NCBI RefSeq assembly: GCF_014897705.1 | Contig: NZ_JABUXV010000003.1 | Location: 1-64,000, forward strand | Reading direction: 5' to 3' | DNA: 64,000 nt | Source of the DNA: Brachybacterium sp. FME24 | Lineage (GTDB): Bacteria > Actinomycetota > Actinomycetes > Actinomycetales > Dermabacteraceae | Shown here: positions 16,471 to 23,789 of the stretch, piece by piece | Numbering within the stretch: the stretch's first letter is position 1 | Layout: every line of letters starts with the position of its first letter | Made by a program: the position numbers and the translations under genes | Notes under the pieces: generated by a model | Databases searched by the model: none | What the model saw: only the letters and a program-made list of their open reading frames with translations | Told to the model about the DNA's origin: nothing

Positions 16471-17193
16471 ATGGAACCGCTGGTCGGTCTCCTGACGACC
16501 TCGAGCGCGGTCGAAGCTCAGCTCCTGGTCGCGACCTTCGTCCTGTGCTCTTTCATCGGTGTCGAACGACAGTTCCGCCAGAAGGCGGCCGGGTACCGCA
16601 CCCATGTCCTGGTGGGCCTCGGGTCGTGCAGTTTCACGCTGGTCTCCGCCTACGGGTTCTCCGCGGTGCTCGGCAGCGAGGTCACGCTCGACCCCTCGCG
16701 CATCGCCGCCCAGATCGTCTCCGGCATCGGCTTCCTCGGCGCGGGGGTGATCTTCAAGGGCCGTAATGTCGTGCGCGGACTGACCACGGCGGCGACCATC
16801 TGGGTCGCGGCGGCGGTGGGTATGGCCTGCGGCGCCGGGATGCTGTCTCTGGCCATCGTGCTCACGGCACTGCACCTGGTGACCCTGTTCCTGGTCGCGC
16901 CCCTGATCCGACGGCTGCCCGACCCTGATCGCAAGCGACTGCTGCGGATCACCTACTCCGACGGCGCCGGCGTGCTTCGTGACGTCCTCTCCACCGCCAC
17001 CGCCACGGGTTTCACCAGCTCCTTCGAGAGCAGCCGACGCATCGTCGAGGATTCGCGCCGCCTGGTGGTGATGGACATCCGTTTCATCGGCCGGCCTCCG
17101 ATGCGCGCTCTGATCCCGGAGCTGATCTCCCTGGACGGCGTGGAGCGGGTCGTTCTGAAAGAAGCCGTCGACGATGACGACGAGTCAGACTGA
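16471..17193 (+). CDS. MgtC/SapB family membrane protein
   Basis: A 240-residue protein. The first 150 residues form the MgtC membrane domain with about five helices and the family core GIGFLGAGVIFKGRNVVRGL followed by TTAATIWVAAAVG. The C-terminal 85 residues are a soluble ACT-like domain, as in longer MgtC proteins. MgtC is linked to growth at low Mg2+ and to modulation of the F-ATPase in pathogens; the role in this organism is unknown. Start is ATG 16471 with GGAGG about ten bases upstream. I saw no Mg2+ leader structure in the 179 bases before it. It ends at a terminator shared with the convergent oxidoreductase gene. Confidence 0.88.
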   Translation: MEPLVGLLTTSSAVEAQLLVATFVLCSFIGVERQFRQKAAGYRTHVLVGLGSCSFTLVSAYGFSAVLGSEVTLDPSRIAAQIVSGIGFLGAGVIFKGRNVVRGLTTAATIWVAAAVGMACGAGMLSLAIVLTALHLVTLFLVAPLIRRLPDPDRKRLLRITYSDGAGVLRDVLSTATATGFTSSFESSRRIVEDSRRLVVMDIRFIGRPPMRALIPELISLDGVERVVLKEAVDDDDESD

Positions 17194-17219
17194 GGGCCTT
17201 CTGCGGGCCGTCCGACGCA

Positions 17220-17265
17220 GCAGCCCCCGCCACCATCCCGGATCAGCGGGGGTGACGGGGGCTGC
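17220..17265. terminator. Bidirectional terminator between mgtC-like and Gfo/Idh genes
   Basis: Outer 10-bp perfect arms GCAGCCCCCG / CGGGGGCTGC (17220-17229 and 17256-17265) enclose a smaller CACC/GGTG pairing. It lies 26 bases after the MgtC stop and 17 bases beyond the stop of the convergent oxidoreductase. Confidence 0.7.
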
Positions 17266-17282
17266 CGCGCGTGAGGCGTCGG

Positions 17283-18416
17283 TCAGAGTGTGCTGGCGAA
17301 GGGGTCGAATCCCTCCTGGACCAGCGGCACCTCGGCGACGGAGCTGTTGACGGTGACGAACTCTCCGGAGGCTGCGGACTCCTCGGCCGAGAGCATCACG
17401 TCGAGCACGTGGTAGCCGAGCTCGCCGCTGGCCACGTGCGGGCGGTCCTCGGCGATCGCGCGGACCATGTCCAGCAGACCGGTGCCGCGACCTGCGACGA
17501 CACCCTCCTGCGGGATCTCGATCCACTCCTGCTCCGGGGGCTGCTCGCCGAAGGAGTCGAAGGGCTTCACGTAGGCGATGCGACCCTCGAACATGTTCGG
17601 GTCGGGTACCACGAGCGAGCCTTCGGTGCCGTGGATCTCCACGACGCCCTGGCGGGCCAGCGGCGAGTCGAAGCTGACCAGGGAGGTGCCGGTCTGGCCG
17701 GCCTCGAACTGGGTGAGCACGGAGATCGTGGAGGGCACCTCGACGGGGAAGGTCTCCCCCGCGTTCGGGCCCACCTGGATCGCGCGCTCCTCCTTCGCCT
17801 TCAGGCCCACAGCCGCGACCTTCTCGACGGTGCCGAACAGGCTCACCAGCGTGGTGAAGTAGTACGGGCCGATGTCGAGCAGCGGGCCGGCGCCCTTGGC
17901 GAACAGGAAGCCGGGGTTCGGGTGGAACACCTCGGGACCCTGGTACTGCATGGAGGTCTGCGCGAACAGCGGGCGACCGATGGTGCCCTTGGCGATCTCG
18001 CGCTTGGCGGTCTGGACGCCCGGGCCGAGCACGGTGTCGGGCGCGCACCCCACCCGCAGCCCGGCTGTATCGGCCGCCTTGAGCAGTGCCGAGGTGGACT
18101 CGCGGTCCAGGCCCAGCGGCTTCTCGGTCCACACATGCTTGCCGGCGGCGATCGCCGAGGCGGAGATCTCGGCGTGCACGGCAGGGATCGTGAGGTTCAC
18201 GACGACCTGCACACCCGGGTGGTCCAGCACGTCCTGCGCGGTGCCCCAGGCGGCGATTTCGTGCTTCTCGGCCTGGCTGCGGGCACGATCGGTGTCGATG
18301 TCCCCGAGCACGAGCACGTCGACGTCCGGGAAGGAGCCGAGATGCTCGAGGTAGGTGTCGGAGATGACGCCGACGCCGATGACACCGATACCGACGGGTC
18401 CGGTGGAGGCGCTCAT
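17283..18416 (-). CDS. Gfo/Idh/MocA family oxidoreductase
   Basis: A 377-residue NAD(P)-dependent sugar oxidoreductase. The Rossmann fold is at the N-terminus with GVIGVGVISDTYLEHL, followed by the EKPLG motif that positions the nicotinamide and catalytic Lys. The C-terminal alpha/beta domain carries GPLLDIGPYYFTTLV, with the family's Asp-x-Gly pattern. It probably oxidises or epimerises an inositol- or hexose-type sugar. ATG 18416 overlaps the stop of the isomerase gene by four bases (ATGA), so the two are translationally coupled. The open frame continues to 19265 but only through the isomerase gene. Control is probably by the TetR operator upstream of the isomerase. Confidence 0.9.
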   Translation of the reverse strand: MSASTGPVGIGVIGVGVISDTYLEHLGSFPDVDVLVLGDIDTDRARSQAEKHEIAAWGTAQDVLDHPGVQVVVNLTIPAVHAEISASAIAAGKHVWTEKPLGLDRESTSALLKAADTAGLRVGCAPDTVLGPGVQTAKREIAKGTIGRPLFAQTSMQYQGPEVFHPNPGFLFAKGAGPLLDIGPYYFTTLVSLFGTVEKVAAVGLKAKEERAIQVGPNAGETFPVEVPSTISVLTQFEAGQTGTSLVSFDSPLARQGVVEIHGTEGSLVVPDPNMFEGRIAYVKPFDSFGEQPPEQEWIEIPQEGVVAGRGTGLLDMVRAIAEDRPHVASGELGYHVLDVMLSAEESAASGEFVTVNSSVAEVPLVQEGFDPFASTL

Positions 18417-19237
18417 GCTGCGAGGCCGTTCTCGATGAGGAAGGTGTAGCTGTCGGCGATGTCCTCGAACACGTCGCCGGGAGCGTTGTCGTACTCGATG
18501 ACGGCGTACTGGAGCGCGGTCGCGGCCTGCAGCGCCTCGATGGTGGGCACCTCGCCGTCGCCGGCGTGGCGCTGGTCCAGGCTCGAGGAGTCGAACTTCG
18601 GCGCATCGGGGGCGAAGGGGTTCGAGGCGGGCGCAACGCCGTCCTTGACGTGGATCGCGGCGAGGCGGTCGCCGAGCTTCTTCACGAGGGCCACAGCGTC
18701 CTGCTGGCCGGCCAGCGCCCAGAACAGGTCCAGCTCGATCACGACGGAGGGGTCGACGAGGTCCAGGAAGAGCTCGTAGGCGGTCTGGCCGTCGAACGAG
18801 GCCACGAACTCCTGGGCGTGGTTGTGGTAACCGACGCTCAGACCGAACTCCTTGGCCTTCTCGGAAGCGGCGTTGAGGCGATCGGCGATGTCCTTCACGC
18901 CGTCCTCGGTGAGCCAGCGGTCGGCGGCGACCATCGGCTCGATGACGGTCTTCATGCCGATCTCGGCGGCGGCCTCGAACACGATCTCGTTGGCCGGGGT
19001 GGGGATCGAGCCGTCCGGGGTCCACAGCTCGTCCGAGAGCAGCGGGGCGTGGCCGGTCGGCGAGGTCAGGCCGGCCTTGTCGAGGGCGGCACGGATCTCC
19101 TTCGGGCGGCGCACGAAGTCGAAGGCCTCGACGGTGCGCAGGCCGATGCCGGCGAGCTTGTCGAGGGATCCGTTCATGTCCGCCGAGAAGTCGGAGGCCA
19201 AGGAGTAGAGCTGGATGGAGGCGATGGGCAGGGCCAC
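18413..19237 (-). CDS. Sugar phosphate isomerase/epimerase (xylose-isomerase-like TIM barrel)
   Basis: A 274-residue TIM-barrel protein of the IolE/hydroxypyruvate isomerase-like family. Typical metal ligands are recognisable: Glu in VIEPMV, His in VGYHNHAQEF, Asp/Glu in VIELDLFWALAGQ, His in AIHVKDG and Glu in VIEYD. Such enzymes isomerise or epimerise ketoses and keto-sugars and are often paired with Gfo/Idh dehydrogenases, as here. Start is ATG 19237 with AAGAAGG six bases upstream. It is the first gene of a two-gene operon divergent from the TetR gene, and the two promoters share one palindrome. Confidence 0.88.
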   Translation of the reverse strand: MALPIASIQLYSLASDFSADMNGSLDKLAGIGLRTVEAFDFVRRPKEIRAALDKAGLTSPTGHAPLLSDELWTPDGSIPTPANEIVFEAAAEIGMKTVIEPMVAADRWLTEDGVKDIADRLNAASEKAKEFGLSVGYHNHAQEFVASFDGQTAYELFLDLVDPSVVIELDLFWALAGQQDAVALVKKLGDRLAAIHVKDGVAPASNPFAPDAPKFDSSSLDQRHAGDGEVPTIEALQAATALQYAVIEYDNAPGDVFEDIADSYTFLIENGLAA

Positions 19238-19314
19238 GGCGAACCTTCTTTCTGGCGTCTTTCACCCGCTATGCCGCACGTCACGGTGGGGGCGTTGGGG
19301 AAACGCTAGCACGC

Positions 19315-19336
19315 AAAGCCTCCACATGGAGGTTTT
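19315..19336. promoter_or_regulatory. TetR-type operator between divergent genes
   Basis: The core CCTCCA-CA-TGGAGG (19319-19332) is perfect and is extended by AAA and TTT at the outer ends with one mismatch between. It lies 20 bases before the TetR start and about 80 bases before the isomerase start, where one dimer pair could repress both directions. Confidence 0.6.
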
Positions 19337-19343
19337 GTCCCGG

Positions 19344-19349
19344 TAGCAT
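19344..19349 (+). promoter_or_regulatory. -10 element of the leaderless tetR transcript
   Basis: TAGCAT ends seven bases before the A of the ATG at 19356. No Shine-Dalgarno is present. The operator palindrome occupies the -35 region. Confidence 0.45.
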
Positions 19350-19355
19350 CTGCAC

Positions 19356-19979
19356 ATGTCCCCCGATGAAGCCAGCGCCGTCGCCGAGCCCGCCGTCATC
19401 GGCCGCGCCGGCTCGTACTCCAAAGGCGTGGCTCGACGCCAGGAGATCCTCGACCGCGCCATCGAGGTGTTCCGCGAACGCGGGGCCGACGGGACGTCGC
19501 TGCGCCGCATCGCGACAGCCATCGGCGTCTCGCACGCCGCGCTGCTGCACTATTTCGATTCCCGAGAGCAGCTGCTCGTCGCGGTCTACGAACATGCCGA
19601 GTCCAAGCGGGACACCGCCAAGATGTACACCGACATCTCCGCCCTGGACGTGCTGGTCAAGGCGGCCATGATCAATGTCGAGGTCCCGGGGATGGTGGAG
19701 CTGTACACGACGCTGGTCGCCTCCTCGCTCGCGGCCGAGGGCACCCCCTCGAACGAGTTCTTCTCCGCCCGCTTCGCCCGCATCCGTGAGGAGCTCACTG
19801 ACCGTCTGAGCGCGGAGCAGAGCGCCGGCCTGCTGCGTCAGGATGTGGATCCCGCCGATATGGCGGCCCTGCTCATCGCGGCGTCCGACGGACTGCAGAT
19901 CCAATGGCTCCTCGAGCCCTCGGTCGAGCTGGAGCGCACCTTGGAGACCTTCGCGGTCCTGCTGGCACCTACGACTTGA
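19356..19979 (+). CDS. TetR/AcrR family transcriptional regulator
   Basis: A 207-residue repressor. After a 25-residue leader, the helix-turn-helix spans about residues 28-72 (RRQEILDRAIEVFRERG, then SLRRIATAIGVSHAALLHYF). The helical C-terminal part is the ligand and dimer domain. It faces the isomerase-Gfo/Idh operon across a strong palindrome and most likely represses that operon and itself; the ligand would then be a sugar intermediate. The ATG has no ribosome site and looks leaderless. Its 3' end overlaps the convergent ABC ATPase gene by 11 bases. Confidence 0.9.
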   Translation: MSPDEASAVAEPAVIGRAGSYSKGVARRQEILDRAIEVFRERGADGTSLRRIATAIGVSHAALLHYFDSREQLLVAVYEHAESKRDTAKMYTDISALDVLVKAAMINVEVPGMVELYTTLVASSLAAEGTPSNEFFSARFARIREELTDRLSAEQSAGLLRQDVDPADMAALLIAASDGLQIQWLLEPSVELERTLETFAVLLAPTT

Positions 19980-20826
19980 GACTGCCCCGCAGATCCGGCA
20001 CGTCGGACAGCAGGCGCCGGGTGTAGTCGCCCTGCGGGGAGAAGATGACCTCCTCCGTGGTGCCCCGCTCGACGACTTTGCCGCGCTCCATCACCGCGAC
20101 CCTGTCGGCGAGGTAGGAGGCCTGGCCGATGTCATGCGTGATGAACAGGACCGTCAGGCCGAGGTCGTTCTTCAGGTCGTGGAGCACGTTGAGCACGTTC
20201 ACCCGCAGCGTCGCATCGAGCATGCTGGTGGCCTCATCGGCCAACAGCACCGTGGGGCGCATCATCAGCGCTCGCGCCACCATGATGCGCTGGCGCTGAC
20301 CGCCGGACATCTGGTGGGGGAACTTGTGCAGCGCCTCCTTGGGTTTCATATCGACATAGCCGAGGCATTCCTCGATGAGGACGTCCGCCTCGTCCTTCGG
20401 GACCTGGGCGAGGGACAGGCCACGTCGCAGCAGGGACCCGACGGTGTAGAACTGGTTGAAGGACGCGAAGGGGTCCTGGAAGACCGCCTGCACCTCCGTC
20501 CAGTACTTCCGCAGCCCGCTCCCCTTCAGGTGCGTGACGTCCTGATCGCGGAAGGTGATGGTGCCGGCGGTGACCGGCATGAGGCGCAGCAGCATCCTCG
20601 CCAGCGTCGACTTCCCGGAGCCGGACTCCCCCACCACGGCCAGGACGCTCGATTCGGGGAACTCGAGGCTGACATCGTCCACCGCCGTGATCTTCGACCC
20701 CGCGACGCTGAACTCCTTGGTCACGTTCTGGCAGGAAAGAAGGATCTTGCCCTCCGTCGTGCTGCGGGTGATCATCTCCTCCTGGGGCGTGCGCTCCTGG
20801 GGTGTGCCCGTGTTCGGCTGGCTCAT
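19969..20826 (-). CDS. ABC importer ATP-binding protein, DppF/OppF type
   Basis: A 285-residue ATPase subunit. Walker A is GESGSGKST, the signature is MSGGQRQRIMVARAL, and Walker B is VLLADEATSMLD. The Q-loop reads AVFQDPFASFN, typical of the second ATPase (DppF/OppF) of peptide/nickel/oligosaccharide importers. It powers the membrane pore formed by the two permeases upstream. ATG 20826 overlaps the stop of the DppD-type gene (ATGA). It is the last gene of the five-gene operon and overlaps the end of tetR by 11 bases on the other strand. Confidence 0.9.
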   Translation of the reverse strand: MSQPNTGTPQERTPQEEMITRSTTEGKILLSCQNVTKEFSVAGSKITAVDDVSLEFPESSVLAVVGESGSGKSTLARMLLRLMPVTAGTITFRDQDVTHLKGSGLRKYWTEVQAVFQDPFASFNQFYTVGSLLRRGLSLAQVPKDEADVLIEECLGYVDMKPKEALHKFPHQMSGGQRQRIMVARALMMRPTVLLADEATSMLDATLRVNVLNVLHDLKNDLGLTVLFITHDIGQASYLADRVAVMERGKVVERGTTEEVIFSPQGDYTRRLLSDVPDLRGSLKS

Positions 20827-21764
20827 GGCTTCCCCACCTCCTCGGTGGTCGTGGCCGATTCCTCGGCCGTGGTCGTCGTTGCCTGCGCGGCCGAGCGCCG
20901 GGCCAATCCGCGTCTGCGGGTCTCCTGGCTCGGGTCGAGCACCGAGGACAGCAGCGTGCGCGTGTAGGGGTGCTGGGCGTTCTCGACCAGCTGCCGGGTG
21001 GGGCCGGATTCGACGATGCTGCCGGCGTTCATGATCGCCAGCTTGTCCGAGACCTGTGAGAGGACCGGCAGATCATGGGTCACGAAGACGATGCCGGACA
21101 TGATCCGCTGTTCGACCATCGCCAGGAGCATCTCGACCAGCATGCGCTGGCTGGACACGTCCAGGGCTGAGGTGGGCTCGTCCGCGATCAGCAGACGGGG
21201 ATTCTGCAGCGTGGAGATCACCGTGATCATGCGCTGCTTCATCCCCCCGGAGAGCTGATGCGCGTACGAATCGAGCACCCGCACCGGCATCTCCAACATC
21301 TTCAAGCGGTCCCGAGCCAGGTCGAGCGACTCGTCCTTGGTGATCTTCGGGTCGTGGGCGCGCATCACATCCCGCACCAGGCTGCTGATCCGCAGCGTCG
21401 GGCTGATCGAGTTCATCGCGCCCTGCGGGAGCATCGAGACGGTCCGGCCGCGGTAGGGCTGGTGCCTCTTGAGATCGGCGGTCGACAGGGTCGACAGGTC
21501 GATCGTCTCCCCGTCGATCTCGAGACTGCCGGACAGCACGTACAGCGGCGGGGTGGCGATCATCGCCAATGCATTGCCCAGCGTCGTCTTGCCGCAGCCG
21601 GATTCCCCGGCCAGGCCGAGGATCTGTCCCTCGCCGAGCTCGATCGAGACCCCGTCGACGGCCGTGAAGTCCTCTTCACCACCCCCGTAGACGCACCTGA
21701 TGTCCCGGGCGCGGGCCAGGATTCCCGGCGCCGAGGTGGACGGCTTCATACCCTCGGTGCTCAT
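20823..21764 (-). CDS. ABC importer ATP-binding protein, DppD/OppD type
   Basis: A 313-residue ATPase with Walker A (GESGCGKTTLGNA), signature (LSGGMKQRMI) and Walker B (RLLIADEPTSALD). The C-terminal extension after the H-loop fits the DppD/OppD class. Together with the DppF-like subunit it makes a heterodimeric motor. ATG 21764 is taken because it overlaps the upstream permease stop in the ATGA manner of the rest of the operon; the frame stays open to 21995 only inside that permease. Confidence 0.9.
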   Translation of the reverse strand: MSTEGMKPSTSAPGILARARDIRCVYGGGEEDFTAVDGVSIELGEGQILGLAGESGCGKTTLGNALAMIATPPLYVLSGSLEIDGETIDLSTLSTADLKRHQPYRGRTVSMLPQGAMNSISPTLRISSLVRDVMRAHDPKITKDESLDLARDRLKMLEMPVRVLDSYAHQLSGGMKQRMITVISTLQNPRLLIADEPTSALDVSSQRMLVEMLLAMVEQRIMSGIVFVTHDLPVLSQVSDKLAIMNAGSIVESGPTRQLVENAQHPYTRTLLSSVLDPSQETRRRGLARRSAAQATTTTAEESATTTEEVGKP

Positions 21765-22768
21765 GACGGGCCTCCTGCTCTGGTTCGATCGGGTGGGGAG
21801 ACGGTCGAGGCGTCGACAGTGCGGTGCTGCGCCAGCGAACGCGCCTCCTCGGCGCGGCGGGCCGCGGCCTGCTTCATCTGCTTGCGCTTGCCCCGACGAA
21901 GTCGCGGGTTGAACACCTCGTCGAGGCTGGCCTGCAGCAGCAGGAACCCGAAGGAGACCAGGGTCAGCACGATCGTCGGCGGAAGGAACGCCCACCAGGC
22001 GCCGCTGGCGACGGCCTGGAAGGCCAGTGCCCAGTGCAGCTGGGTTCCCAGGGAGTTGGCCCCGGAGGGGCCGAGGCCCAGCATCGACAGCGCTGCCTCG
22101 GCGAGGATCGCGCCGGCGACCTGCAGCACGAAGGCCATCACGGCGTACGACAGGATGTACGGCAGGACGTCCTTGAGCAGGATCCCGGGCAGTCTCGCCC
22201 CGGAGAGCCGGGCCACGTCGATGTGCTCACGGGTGGCGACCGATGAGGCCTGGGCGCGCACCGCCCTGGCCGTCCAGGGCCACGAGGTGATCCCGATCAC
22301 GATGGCGAGCGACCAGATGGTGCTTTCGGGCAGGGACATCGAGATGAGGATCAGCACGACGATCGAAGGGATGGCCAGCACCACGTTGGTGACGCCCATC
22401 AGGAGCTCCTCGAACCAGCCGCCGACATACCCGGCCAGCAGACCGACGCTCACGCCGATGGTGGTTGCGACGGTCCCGGCGACAAGCCCGATGATCAGCG
22501 AGGTGCGCGTGCCGGCCATGAGCACCGCGAGCACGTCGTGCCCGAAGTTGTCAGTGCCCAGCAGCAGACCGTTGCCCGGTGCGTCGTAGAGGGAGCCCAC
22601 CTTCTCCCCCGGTCCGGTCGGATAGACCAGCCCGAACAGGCCCATGGCAATGACGAAGGCGACCAGGACCAGGGAGACCCAGAACCGGGCGGAGAAGTTG
22701 AAGGAGCGCAGCGTGTTCGCGCGAGGGGCGGCCGTCTCTTCGGCCATGGAGGAGTTCACAGTGGACAT
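21761..22768 (-). CDS. ABC importer permease, DppC type
   Basis: A 335-residue membrane protein with an N-terminal helix, a periplasm-facing loop and a five-helix binding-protein-dependent transport domain. The EAA loop that docks the ATPase is near VARLSGARLPGILLKDVLP. The C-terminal tail is basic (NPRLRRGKRKQMKQ) and lies in the cytoplasm. Start is ATG 22768, preceded by GGGGAGAAG, with the stop of the DppB-type gene one base upstream. The second in-frame ATG, nine codons earlier, lies inside that gene. Confidence 0.9.
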   Translation of the reverse strand: MSTVNSSMAEETAAPRANTLRSFNFSARFWVSLVLVAFVIAMGLFGLVYPTGPGEKVGSLYDAPGNGLLLGTDNFGHDVLAVLMAGTRTSLIIGLVAGTVATTIGVSVGLLAGYVGGWFEELLMGVTNVVLAIPSIVVLILISMSLPESTIWSLAIVIGITSWPWTARAVRAQASSVATREHIDVARLSGARLPGILLKDVLPYILSYAVMAFVLQVAGAILAEAALSMLGLGPSGANSLGTQLHWALAFQAVASGAWWAFLPPTIVLTLVSFGFLLLQASLDEVFNPRLRRGKRKQMKQAAARRAEEARSLAQHRTVDASTVSPPDRTRAGGPS

Positions 22769-22769
22769 G

Positions 22770-23780
22770 TCACTTCTCCCCGGACTTGGCGGCACGGATG
22801 CGCGGATCGACGATGCCGTAGACGATCTCCACGCCGAAGTTCGCCAGCAGCACGGCCACGGTGATGATCAGCGTGATGGCTTGGATGACCGGGTAGTCGT
22901 TCGCCGCGATCGCGTTGAACAGGAGCGTCCCGACCCCGGGGTAGCTGAAGACGAGCTCGGTGATCAGCGCGCCTCCGACCAACGTACCGATGGCCAGCGC
23001 CAGACCCGTGATCTGCGGGAGCATCGCGTTGCGGAAGATGTACTGGGTGATCTTGTTATCCCCGATGCCCATCGCTCGGGCGTAGTTGACGTAGTCGCCG
23101 CCGAGCTCGTAGATGGCCATGGAGCGCATGCCGACGGCCTGACCGCCGATGAACACCACGACCAGGGACAGGAACGGGAGCCAGTAGTAGCTCAGCGCAT
23201 CCCACAGGAAGGAGATGCTGAACTCAGGGGTCAATCCCAGGGAGTACGCGCCTCCCACCGGGAAGATCCCGGTGACCACCGCTAGCACGTACAGCAGGAT
23301 GATCGACAAGCAGTAGTACGGCATGGCCGACAGGAACAGCGAGGTCGTGAAGACCGAGCGGTCCCAGTTGCCACCGCGGAATGCGGCGATCGCGCCGATG
23401 ATGTTGCCGAGGACCCAGCCGATGAGGATCGCGGGCAGCTGCACGGCGATGGACCAGGGAAGCGCCTGTCCGACCAGCTCGTTGACGCTGGCCGGGTAGT
23501 ACGCGAAGGACGTTCCCAGGTCACCGGTGAACACCTTGCCGAGGTAGGTGAAGAACTGCTGCCACAGGGTCTGATCGAGACCGAACTCCTGGACGTAGCT
23601 CTCGTAGACCTCCTTCTGCTGCTCACTGGTGACGCTGCCTCCGCGGGACAGGTTGGAGACGATGACGTCGACGGGGTTTCCTGGGACGAGCCGGGGCAGA
23701 AGGAAGTTCAGACCTACTGCTGCCACCAGCGCGACCAGGTACCACACCGTCTTCTGGGCGATGTAGCGACCGAGATTCAC
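22770..23780 (-). CDS. ABC importer permease, DppB type
   Basis: A 336-residue membrane protein with the DppB/OppB layout: first helix at residues 10-30, LVPGNPVDVI after it, a large external loop, then five helices. The EAA loop is visible as YELGGDYVNYARAMGIGDNK, and the C-terminus ends in the typical DPRIRAAKSG. It pairs with the DppC-type protein to form the pore. The gene begins nine bases after the stop of the binding-protein gene. Confidence 0.9.
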   Translation of the reverse strand: MNLGRYIAQKTVWYLVALVAAVGLNFLLPRLVPGNPVDVIVSNLSRGGSVTSEQQKEVYESYVQEFGLDQTLWQQFFTYLGKVFTGDLGTSFAYYPASVNELVGQALPWSIAVQLPAILIGWVLGNIIGAIAAFRGGNWDRSVFTTSLFLSAMPYYCLSIILLYVLAVVTGIFPVGGAYSLGLTPEFSISFLWDALSYYWLPFLSLVVVFIGGQAVGMRSMAIYELGGDYVNYARAMGIGDNKITQYIFRNAMLPQITGLALAIGTLVGGALITELVFSYPGVGTLLFNAIAANDYPVIQAITLIITVAVLLANFGVEIVYGIVDPRIRAAKSGEK

Positions 23781-23789
23781 GAAGGTGCC

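Noticed and set aside
18417..19265. Extension of the Gfo/Idh oxidoreductase to about 660 residues
   Set aside because: The extra part is an out-of-frame reading of the isomerase gene; the ATG at 18416 with the stop/start overlap is the true start.
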